Positions 1-5,934 of a stretch of 6,309 bases of DNA are shown here, in pieces (within the stretch, counting starts at the first letter, position 1; every line of letters starts with the position of its first letter). Below the pieces are notes generated by a model. The model made no database searches. It was not told the DNA's origin and was given only the letters and a program-made list of their open reading frames with translations. The stretch is taken from positions 1 through 6,309 of the forward strand of contig CALPKD020000086.1 in the NCBI GenBank assembly GCA_943324055.2, in the 5' to 3' direction. The stretch is from Chitinophaga pinensis. Lineage in GTDB: Bacteria > Bacteroidota > Bacteroidia > Chitinophagales > Chitinophagaceae. Both the position numbers and the translations under genes were made by a program.

Positions 1-23
1 AATCAGTATAAAGTTCAACGCAC

Positions 24-674
24 ATGTTATCCATTCACTCTTTTTGTTTTAATCCCTTTCAAGAAAACACTTATGTACTCTATAATGAACAAAAGGAAGC
101 GATTATAGTAGACCCAGGTTGTTATACCGCCGAAGAAAAAAATACATTAGCGCAGTTTATAACAAGCCATGCACTCAAGCCTACTCTTTTATTAAATACA
201 CATTGTCATCTTGACCATGTCTTTGGAAATACTTTTGTGAGTGAACAATATGGATTAACCGCACACTTCCATATCAAAGAACAACCCGTAATTGACCGCC
301 TGCCCGAAGGAGGTGCAAGATGGGGCGTGCCTACTGAACCTTACCTAGGGAAAGTGCAGTATATAAGCCAAGATGAAATCATCCGTTTTGGCAAAGATGA
401 ATTTAAAGTGCTCGAAACACCCGGACATTCTCCAGGCAGTGTTTGTTTTTATAATATTGCACAAGATTTTATGTTAGGTGGTGACTTAATTTTTTTAGAC
501 GGGGTTGGAAGGACTGACCTCCCTGGCAGCAACCCTTTGGATTTAATCAAAAGCATCCAAAATCAGATTTTACCTTTACCGGATACCATGACTATTTATT
601 CAGGACATGGAGCAGCAACTACTTTAGGCAGGGAAAAAGCACAAAATCCGTACATCAAGCATTTATTAAAATAG
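24..674 (+). CDS. Metallo-beta-lactamase-fold hydrolase, GloC/YcbL-like (glyoxalase II family)
   Basis: This is a 216-residue cytoplasmic protein with no signal peptide or membrane segment. The complete set of binuclear metal ligands of glyoxalase II-like hydrolases is visible: THCHLDH with H60, H62, D64 and H65; H135 in TPGHSPGS; D154 in GGDLIF; and H195 in SGHG. The GVGRTDLPGS stretch (about 160-169) is also typical of the group. The length matches the single-domain YcbL/GloC type (about 215 residues). It lacks the extra C-terminal helical domain of true glyoxalase II (GloB), so the likely reaction is hydrolysis of a glutathione-type or other thioester. The actual substrate cannot be read from sequence, and many Bacteroidota lack glutathione. 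The N-terminal NPFQENTYV motif fits the start at 24, and an in-frame stop (TAA at 9-11) rules out a much longer protein. There is no Shine-Dalgarno. Fold and family are secure; the substrate is unknown. Confidence 0.93.
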   Translation: MLSIHSFCFNPFQENTYVLYNEQKEAIIVDPGCYTAEEKNTLAQFITSHALKPTLLLNTHCHLDHVFGNTFVSEQYGLTAHFHIKEQPVIDRLPEGGARWGVPTEPYLGKVQYISQDEIIRFGKDEFKVLETPGHSPGSVCFYNIAQDFMLGGDLIFLDGVGRTDLPGSNPLDLIKSIQNQILPLPDTMTIYSGHGAATTLGREKAQNPYIKHLLK

Positions 675-699
675 CGTTTCTAGTCAATTGCAGCTTTAG

Positions 700-716
700 T
701 TAACAATTTAATAACC
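700..716 (+). promoter_or_regulatory. Possible regulator-binding direct repeat (TTAACA / ATAACC, 11-base period)
   Basis: Within the 91-base gap before the response regulator, TTAACA (700-705) and ATAACC (711-716) repeat with an 11-base period, sharing TAAC at 701-704 and 712-715. Direct half-sites about one helical turn apart are how OmpR/PhoB-type regulators usually bind as tandem dimers. Pho boxes in other phyla contain similar TTAAC-like repeats. The next gene encodes such a regulator, so autoregulation is conceivable. Only two half-sites are present, in AT-rich DNA, so chance is a real alternative. No convincing TTTG/TAnnTTTG promoter pair could be placed in this gap. Confidence 0.25.
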
Positions 717-765
717 TATTGTGCTGTGAAGGGTTTGCCATTTAAGAAGTACTTTTACACCACTT

Positions 766-1449
766 ATGGAAGCAGCTCCGATCAAAATATTAATTGCAGA
801 CGATGAACCAGATATCGTTGAAATTATCAGCTTTCATTTAATAAAAGCAGGCTTTGAAGTAATAACAGCAAGAGATGGTAGCGAAGCAATTGAGAAAGCA
901 AAATTATATACACCTGATTGTATCCTTTTGGATATCATGATGCCTAAACGTACTGGATTTGAAGTTTGTGAATACCTAAGGAGCAATAAGCAATTTGATA
1001 AGACATTAATTGTTTTACTAACCGCCTTGAATGACGAGGCTTCTCATATAAAAGGACTGGAACTAGGCGGAGATGATTTTGTGAGCAAGCCAATTAGTCC
1101 AAAAGTATTATTAAGCAGAATTAGCGCTTTATTCAGAAGAATTCAACCAACTAATAGCGAAGGAAAATCAATTCATATCAAAGATTTAGTGATTGATCCT
1201 AGCCAGTACAAAACCACCCTCAATGGCGTGATTCATGTTTTGGCCAAGAAGGAATTCGAACTCCTCTATTTATTAGCAGCTCAGTCTGGTAGGGTTTTCC
1301 TAAGAAACGAAATATTGTCTCAAGTATGGGGTAATGACGTGATTGTTGGAGATCGAACGATTGACGTGCACATCAGAAAAATTAGAGTAAAACTAGGCAT
1401 CGAATGCATTACTACTGTTAAAGGGGTTGGCTATAAATTCGATTATTAG
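766..1449 (+). CDS. Response regulator transcription factor, OmpR/PhoB family
   Basis: This 227-residue protein has the classic two-domain layout. The receiver domain spans about residues 6-125, with the acidic pair D12-D13 (IADDEPD), phosphoacceptor D56 in LLDIMMP, T86 in LLTA, and K108-P109 in the loop VSKPIS. The winged-helix DNA-binding domain spans about 135-226, recognisable by LAKKEFELLYLL (159-170), GDRTIDVHIRKIR (195-207) in the recognition-helix region, and the wing VKGVGYKF (218-225). Phosphorylation at D56 would be expected to promote dimerisation and DNA binding. The histidine kinase gene follows 48 bases later on the same strand, so the two form a probable cognate pair and are probably cotranscribed. 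The general style resembles the PhoB/PhoP (phosphate) branch, but the signal and regulon cannot be assigned from sequence. No Shine-Dalgarno precedes the start. The start is well supported because the receiver domain begins at once. Confidence 0.96.
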   Translation: MEAAPIKILIADDEPDIVEIISFHLIKAGFEVITARDGSEAIEKAKLYTPDCILLDIMMPKRTGFEVCEYLRSNKQFDKTLIVLLTALNDEASHIKGLELGGDDFVSKPISPKVLLSRISALFRRIQPTNSEGKSIHIKDLVIDPSQYKTTLNGVIHVLAKKEFELLYLLAAQSGRVFLRNEILSQVWGNDVIVGDRTIDVHIRKIRVKLGIECITTVKGVGYKFDY

Positions 1450-1497
1450 GGATAAATTGATACCTTCGTTTTAAGCGTATATACACGCATTACTTGT

Positions 1498-2544
1498 ATG
1501 TTCAAAGAAAAAAACCTTTCTCCTAAACAATTAGCGCTGCTGACCGCATTGCTATTATCCTCACTCATTGCATTAAGCATTTATGTTTTGTTTTCGGATT
1601 GGAAAATATTACTTGTTTATTTTATTGCTTGTTTTGCAGGCATCTATTTATTAATCTACCAGATCTTAGAATATTTTATTTATCGTAAAATAAAATTAAT
1701 CTATAAGCTCATTTCTCAGACCAAGGCCACTAAGCGAGAGGAGGCTTATCAAAAATATATTTTACCTCAAAAAGGAATGGATGATGTGAGAGCTGATGTG
1801 GAACTATGGGCGGATCAGAAAACGAAAGAAATTCAAACACTTCAATCCAATGAGGAATTTAGGAAAGAATTTCTTCAGAATTTATCCCATGAAATAAAGA
1901 CACCCATTTTTGCAATTCAAGGGTATTTGGAACTATTGGAAGACGGCGCAATGGAGGATCCTGTTTTGGGCAAGAAGTTTGTAACACAAGCACAGGCGAA
2001 TGTACAAAGATTAGTAAACCTAGTAGGCGATGTAGATACAATCACCAACCTTGAAATAAATAAAGAGGCGATTATAAAACAATCCTTTATAATACAAGAC
2101 TTAATTGCGGAAGTGGTAAATAATTTAAGCGTAAAATGGTTGAAAAAAAATATTCAATTTCAATTTAAAAAAGGTAACGAATCTCAAGTTGCCGTATTTG
2201 CGGACAAGAACAAAATCTATCAGGTTTTGGTAAATTTATTTTCAAATGCAGCTAAATATGGTAAGATAGATGGCCGAATTACTGCGAGTATCTACAAATT
2301 AGAGGACCATAAAATATTGATTGAAATTAGTGACGATGGCACAGGTATTGCCGAAGAACATATTCCAAGGCTATTTGAACGCTTTTACAGAACGGACGAT
2401 GCAAGGAGTAGAGAAATAGGCGGCACTGGCCTAGGGCTTGCCATTTGCAAACATATCATTGAAGCACATAATGAAACCATCCAAATTCGTAGTACTCAAA
2501 ACGTAGGCACTACGGTTGGCTTTACTTTGGCAAGTAAAGCATAG
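1498..2544 (+). CDS. Membrane sensor histidine kinase, PhoR-like, with almost no periplasmic sensor
   Basis: This 348-residue inner-membrane kinase is probably the partner of the upstream response regulator. Two hydrophobic helices (about 11-32 and 36-57) are joined by only about three residues (SDW). Basic residues flank both outer ends (MFKEK; YRKIKLIYK), giving an N-in/C-in hairpin. There is no periplasmic sensor and no recognisable HAMP or PAS domain; residues about 60-118 form a charged linker. The HisKA domain carries H131 in NLSHEIKTP, followed by IFAIQGYLELLEDG, a Bacteroidota-style H-box. The HATPase domain has the N-box around N246-N250 (LVNLFSNAAKYG), the G1 box SDDGTGI (278-284), the F-box RLFERFYR (291-298) and the G2 box GGTGLGLAI (308-316). 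All catalytic motifs are intact, so it should be active. The stimulus is unknown and may be sensed in the membrane or through a partner protein. Confidence 0.95.
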   Translation: MFKEKNLSPKQLALLTALLLSSLIALSIYVLFSDWKILLVYFIACFAGIYLLIYQILEYFIYRKIKLIYKLISQTKATKREEAYQKYILPQKGMDDVRADVELWADQKTKEIQTLQSNEEFRKEFLQNLSHEIKTPIFAIQGYLELLEDGAMEDPVLGKKFVTQAQANVQRLVNLVGDVDTITNLEINKEAIIKQSFIIQDLIAEVVNNLSVKWLKKNIQFQFKKGNESQVAVFADKNKIYQVLVNLFSNAAKYGKIDGRITASIYKLEDHKILIEISDDGTGIAEEHIPRLFERFYRTDDARSREIGGTGLGLAICKHIIEAHNETIQIRSTQNVGTTVGFTLASKA

Positions 2545-2556
2545 TCTCTACTTTTT
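2526..2556 (+). promoter_or_regulatory. Possible Bacteroidota-type promoter for galE
   Basis: TTTG (2526-2529) is followed after 19 bases by TACTTTTT (2549-2556). This resembles the Bacteroidota promoter pattern TTTG / TAnnTTTG, with one mismatch at the last base of the -7 box. Transcription would begin around 2561-2564, about 22-25 bases before the galE start. The site overlaps the kinase 3' end and the terminator-like hairpin. Short degenerate motifs in T-rich DNA arise easily by chance, so this is tentative; galE may instead be read through from the kinase gene. Confidence 0.28.
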
Positions 2557-2558
2557 TT
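2532..2558 (+). terminator. Weak intrinsic-terminator-like hairpin at the end of the kinase gene
   Basis: The arm AAGTAAAG (2532-2539) can pair with CTCTACTT (2546-2553) through seven of eight pairs (one A-C mismatch), around the six-base loop CATAGT. The 3' arm runs into a T-tract ending at 2558. The kinase stop codon TAG (2542-2544) lies in the loop. Shape and T-tract fit a Rho-independent terminator for the two-component operon, but the stem has only three G-C pairs. It could be leaky or a coincidence of AT-rich sequence. Confidence 0.35.
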
Positions 2559-2585
2559 CGTTTCTTTGTATTCTAAATTTTCTTA

Positions 2586-3605
2586 ATGCAAACTATCTTA
2601 GTAACTGGCGGTTGTGGCTTTATTGGAGCACATACCATTGTAGATTTAATCGAAAATGGCTTTAATGTGATCTCTGTTGATAATTTATCTAGAGCTTCAG
2701 ATAACTCCTTACTAGGTATTGAAAAAATCACAGGAAAGAAAATAAAAAACTACCGCGTTAACTTAACAGACAAGGAAGCTACAGAACTTATTTTTAAAGA
2801 AAATCCCGACATTACTGGCATCATCCATTTTGCCGCCTTCAAGGCTGTTGGGGAATCCGTTGAAAAACCACTTGACTACTACGAGAATAATTTATTCTCA
2901 TTAGTGTACCTATTACAAATGGCAGTGAAGTACAAGGTAGTTCATTTTATATTTTCTTCGTCTTGCACGGTGTATGGCAATCCTGAAATAATTCCAGTAA
3001 CAGAAGATACCCCATTACAAACAACTGCTTCACCTTACGGCGCAACAAAACAAATGGGAGAAACCATCGTAAGAGATACTGCTTTTACTTATCCCTTATC
3101 CACGATTCTTTTAAGATACTTTAATCCAGTTGGAGCACACCCTTCCAACACCATTGGTGAATTACCTATAGGAAGACCACAGAATTTGGTACCCGCTATT
3201 ACCCAAACTGCCATTGGCAAATTGCCTACCATGCAAGTATATGGGGATGACTATGATACAAGAGATGGCAGTTGCATTCGCGATTATATCCATGTTTGCG
3301 ATATTGCACATGCACATACTTTAGCATTGCAGTATTCTATAAAAAATAAAATTACCAACCATTGCGAAGTATTTAATTTAGGAACTGGCAACGGTATTAC
3401 TGTTCTAGAAGCAATTAAAGCATTTGAAAAAGTGTCTGGCGTAAAATTAAATTACCAAATTGGCCCAAGAAGACCAGGAGATATTGTTTCAATCTATGCC
3501 AACAACAATCATGCAATCCAACAACTCGGATGGAGCATTCAATATAGTTTAGAGGATATGATGCGCACCGCGTGGGAATGGGAAAAAAGTATTGCAATAA
3601 AATAA
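2586..3605 (+). CDS. galE: UDP-glucose 4-epimerase GalE
   Basis: GalE interconverts UDP-glucose and UDP-galactose using bound NAD, in the Leloir pathway and in supplying sugars for surface glycans. It acts in the cytoplasm as an extended short-chain dehydrogenase. The 339-residue protein is full length (E. coli GalE is 338). Visible motifs are the Rossmann TGGCGFIG (7-14), VDNLSRAS (31-38), HFAAFKAVGES (81-91), and the catalytic S126 in FSSSCTVYG with Y151 and K155 in SPYGATK. Also present are RYFNPVGAHPS (177-187), the substrate-binding N200 in QNLVP, and RDYIHVCDIAHAH (232-244). The position equivalent to E. coli Y299, which limits activity on N-acetylated sugars, appears to be I303. The gene lies 41 bases after the kinase on the same strand, so it may be cotranscribed with it or have its own promoter in that gap. 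The start matches the family N-terminus, and there is no Shine-Dalgarno. Confidence 0.96.
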   Translation: MQTILVTGGCGFIGAHTIVDLIENGFNVISVDNLSRASDNSLLGIEKITGKKIKNYRVNLTDKEATELIFKENPDITGIIHFAAFKAVGESVEKPLDYYENNLFSLVYLLQMAVKYKVVHFIFSSSCTVYGNPEIIPVTEDTPLQTTASPYGATKQMGETIVRDTAFTYPLSTILLRYFNPVGAHPSNTIGELPIGRPQNLVPAITQTAIGKLPTMQVYGDDYDTRDGSCIRDYIHVCDIAHAHTLALQYSIKNKITNHCEVFNLGTGNGITVLEAIKAFEKVSGVKLNYQIGPRRPGDIVSIYANNNHAIQQLGWSIQYSLEDMMRTAWEWEKSIAIK

Positions 3606-3648
3606 CTACACAAAAAAAGGTCCCGATTTTATAATTCAATTTTGATAA

Positions 3649-4713
3649 TTAATGCTGTACCAACATTTTTTCTGCATTCTCTGCCATTTGTAATGCTTCA
3701 ATAAATTCATCAATCTCCCCGTTAATGACCGCATCCAAATTATAGGAAGTAACATTCACTCTATGATCTGTAACTCGCGCCTGTGGCCAGTTGTAAGTTC
3801 TGATTTTTGCACTTCTGTCTCCGGTACTTACCAATGTTTTACGATGTCTCGAAATTTCATCTTCTTGTTTGCGTACTTGTTCTTCAAATAATTTTGTACG
3901 CATCATACCCATTGCTTTTTCTCTGTTGCCCAATTGAGAACGCTCCGTTTGACAAACAATCACCGTACCTGTTGGAATATGCGTCAGTTGTACTTTGGTT
4001 TCCACTTTATTTACGTTTTGGCCACCCGCACCACCACTTCGAGAGGTTTCCATCTTAACATCAGCAGGATTCAAAACAAAATCAACTTCCTCTGCCTCTG
4101 GCATCACTGCAACTGTTGCTGCAGAGGTGTGCACCCTACCTTGAGTTTCAGTACTTGGAACACGTTGAACGCGGTGTACACCACTTTCAAATTTCATAGT
4201 TCCATAAACGTCTTCCCCTGTTACTTCTAATATTACTTCCTTATAACCTCCCACAGAACCCTCACTTTCACTCGCTATAGCTACTTTCCATCCTTTTCTT
4301 TGGCAATATCTTGTATACATGGTCAATAAATCGCCCACAAACAAACTCGCTTCGTCTCCACCAGTACCCGCTCTTAATTCAATTATCGCGTTGCGGTCAT
4401 CCTGAGGATCCTTTGGTATCAATAATTTTGTAAGTTCTTTTTCAAGTGCTTCCTTCTCGGCTTCTAAGCCTGGCATTTCCATTTTGGCTAATTCACGCAT
4501 CTCATCATCATCTCCATTTAAGGTCTCTTTTGCAAATTTATGCTCCGAAAGCACCTTCACATAGCGCTCATAAGGAATCACAATACGCTCTAATGAACGG
4601 TATTCCTTGCTCATTTTGCCAAATTCAGTTTGGTTGTTAATGATCTCCGGATTGGTCAAAGCCACCCCTACTTGGTCGAATCTAGCTTTTATGGCTTCTA
4701 ATTTATCTAACAT
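3649..4713 (-). CDS. prfA: Peptide chain release factor 1 (RF1)
   Basis: RF1 recognises stop codons UAA and UAG in the ribosomal A site and triggers hydrolysis of the finished peptidyl-tRNA. At 354 residues it is near the E. coli length (360). The N-terminal helical domain (about 1-100) is followed by the family signature [12 protein letters not shown] (114-125). The stop-codon-reading tripeptide region is [15 protein letters not shown]. The PST at 186-188 corresponds to the PAT of E. coli RF1, not the SPF of RF2, which identifies the paralogue. The catalytic GGQ is G230-G231-Q232 in [10 protein letters not shown], whose glutamine is normally methylated by Prm[16 protein letters not shown] (297-311) is also conserved. 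prmC is not in this window. The gene is convergent with galE (43 bases apart) and divergent from the dipeptidase gene. A Bacteroidota-type promoter box lies just upstream. Confidence 0.98.
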   Translation of the reverse strand: MLDKLEAIKARFDQVGVALTNPEIINNQTEFGKMSKEYRSLERIVIPYERYVKVLSEHKFAKETLNGDDDEMRELAKMEMPGLEAEKEALEKELTKLLIPKDPQDDRNAIIELRAGTGGDEASLFVGDLLTMYTRYCQRKGWKVAIASESEGSVGGYKEVILEVTGEDVYGTMKFESGVHRVQRVPSTETQGRVHTSAATVAVMPEAEEVDFVLNPADVKMETSRSGGAGGQNVNKVETKVQLTHIPTGTVIVCQTERSQLGNREKAMGMMRTKLFEEQVRKQEDEISRHRKTLVSTGDRSAKIRTYNWPQARVTDHRVNVTSYNLDAVINGEIDEFIEALQMAENAEKMLVQH

Positions 4714-4730
4714 AGTCGTTTTTCTGTTGG

Positions 4731-4765
4731 CAAAAATAGTTATTTTAGTTGTGAATTAAAACAAA
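4731..4765 (-). promoter_or_regulatory. Candidate Bacteroidota-type promoter for prfA
   Basis: Read on the minus strand, TATTTTTG (4738 down to 4731) is a perfect match to the -7 consensus TAnnTTTG. A TTTG (4765 down to 4762) lies 23 bases upstream as the -33 element. The published spacing range in this phylum is roughly 17-23, so this is at the upper edge. Transcription would start around 4724-4726, giving a very short leader before the prfA ATG at 4713. It lies in the 60-base divergent gap shared with the dipeptidase gene. Confidence 0.45.
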
Positions 4766-4773
4766 CACATTTT

Positions 4774-5934
4774 ATGAAATATTTACTGCCCTTATTATTG
4801 ACGATTACGCTTGGTGCACAAGCACAAGCCATTCACTTTAAATCGGTGCTAGTAGACACACATAATGATTGTATCACGGCCTGTATAGAGAAAAAAGTAT
4901 CCTTAGATCAAGACCTAAAAGGCATCAATCATTCCGATTTGAAGCGTTTTAAAGAAGGCGGTGTGGATTACCAATTATTTTCTATCTGGTGTGATGGTGA
5001 AAAAGTAAATCCATATGCTTGGGCAATGAGAGAAATGGATACATTGGATGCAGTTGCGGCCCGCAATCCCAATAAAATAATAGTAGCTAAAGATTGGAAG
5101 TCTATTAAAAATGCATTGAGAAAACATATTATAGTTGCACAGTACGGAGTGGAAGGCGGCCATATGATTGAAGACCAAATAGATAGATTAGATACTTTTT
5201 ATAATAGAGGTGTTCGATACATGACATTAACTTGGAACAACTCACCTAGTTGGGCAAGCTCTCATGCAGACGAAAAAAATCCAGCTAGTAAAATTCAACA
5301 AAAAGGATTGAATGCATTTGGTGTAAAAGTGATTGAAAGAATGAATCAATTAGGAATGATTGTAGACGTTTCACATGTTGGAGAATCCACTTTTTGGGAT
5401 GCAATAAAATATTCTACCAAGCCTGTAATTGCTTCTCATAGCAATGCCTACACACTATGTCCTGTTTCTCGTAATTTAAAAGACGAACAAATAAAAGCAA
5501 TCGGAAAAAATGGTGGCGTCATTTGTCTCAACTTTTTCTCCGGATTTATAGACAGTAATTTTTCAAAAAAGAATACTGAATTTAGAAAATCACATCAAGC
5601 TCAATTGGATTCAATGCTAGCTACCGGCATTCAAAAGGAATATGCTCAATCCTATTTAGCTGAAAAATACAACGAAGAAAGTGAAGCCATCAAACCAAGC
5701 CTAGAGCAGCTTTTACAGCACTTAGATTATATTGTAAAATTAATTGGCGTAAACCACGTGGGCATGGGTTCTGATTTTGACGGAATCGATTCGGCTCCTA
5801 AAGAATTAAAAACAGTGACCGACTACCCTTTGATTACAAAAGCCTTAATCGCAAGAGGTTATTCCAATAAGGATATAAAAAAGATCTTGGGTGGTAATTT
5901 TTTAAGAGTGTATCGTATTAATAACCCTAATTAG
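4774..5934 (+). CDS. Exported M19-family (membrane/renal dipeptidase-like) zinc dipeptidase
   Basis: This is a 386-residue protein with a Sec signal peptide (about 1-19: MKY, a hydrophobic core, then cleavage after AQA), so it is probably periplasmic. It has no lipobox cysteine. The rest is one peptidase M19 domain of the amidohydrolase-type TIM-barrel superfamily, which hydrolyses dipeptides with a binuclear zinc centre. Visible ligands, by analogy with human renal dipeptidase, are H30 and D32 in DTHND, bridging E127 in GVEGGH, H201 in DVSHVGE, H222 in ASHSN, and D334 in MGSDFDG. The substrate-contacting histidine of the human enzyme (H152 there) appears replaced by W154 in TLTWNNS. A helical, charged segment (about 262-305) lies before the last barrel strands. 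Likely roles are peptide nutrition or turnover of D- or L-dipeptides; the specificity is unknown. The signal peptide fixes the start. The gene stands alone, with convergent and divergent neighbours. Confidence 0.93.
   Translation: MKYLLPLLLTITLGAQAQAIHFKSVLVDTHNDCITACIEKKVSLDQDLKGINHSDLKRFKEGGVDYQLFSIWCDGEKVNPYAWAMREMDTLDAVAARNPNKIIVAKDWKSIKNALRKHIIVAQYGVEGGHMIEDQIDRLDTFYNRGVRYMTLTWNNSPSWASSHADEKNPASKIQQKGLNAFGVKVIERMNQLGMIVDVSHVGESTFWDAIKYSTKPVIASHSNAYTLCPVSRNLKDEQIKAIGKNGGVICLNFFSGFIDSNFSKKNTEFRKSHQAQLDSMLATGIQKEYAQSYLAEKYNEESEAIKPSLEQLLQHLDYIVKLIGVNHVGMGSDFDGIDSAPKELKTVTDYPLITKALIARGYSNKDIKKILGGNFLRVYRINNPN

Noticed and set aside
1..23. Leading 23 bases as part of an upstream gene or a promoter
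   Set aside because: Too short to judge. No TAnnTTTG box or conserved coding signal is visible, and a TAA at 9-11 closes the frame of the next gene.
734..757. TTTG (734-737) and TACTTTTA (750-757) as a promoter for the response regulator
   Set aside because: The spacer is only 12 bases, well short of the usual 17-23, and the leader would be nearly absent.
1438..1468. TTCG-N19-TACCTTCG as a separate promoter for the histidine kinase
   Set aside because: Both boxes deviate from the TTTG / TAnnTTTG consensus, and a kinase 48 bases behind its regulator is more simply cotranscribed.
1475..1488. GCGT-ATATAC-ACGC inverted repeat between the regulator and kinase genes
   Set aside because: The stem has only four pairs and no following T-tract. 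It is probably chance and should not interrupt the operon.
1859..2041. Minus-strand open frame inside the histidine kinase, and similar ones at 3415-3639 and 4975-5178
   Set aside because: Each lies antisense within a well-supported conserved gene and has no recognisable protein features.
3606..3648. Possible bidirectional terminator between the convergent genes galE and prfA (A-tract, GGTCCC, then T-rich, plus TAATTCAATTTTGATAATTA at 3632-3651)
   Set aside because: GGTCCC has no matching GGGACC arm nearby. The AT-rich inverted repeat has only a bulged stem with a single G-C pair and runs into the prfA stop codon. It is not good enough to call, although termination must occur somewhere here.
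3807..4640. Plus-strand open frames inside prfA (3807-4058, 3934-4230, 4446-4640)
   Set aside because: They are antisense to a strongly conserved release factor, resemble no known family, are rich in His, Cys and Leu in a way typical of shadow frames, and have no start context.
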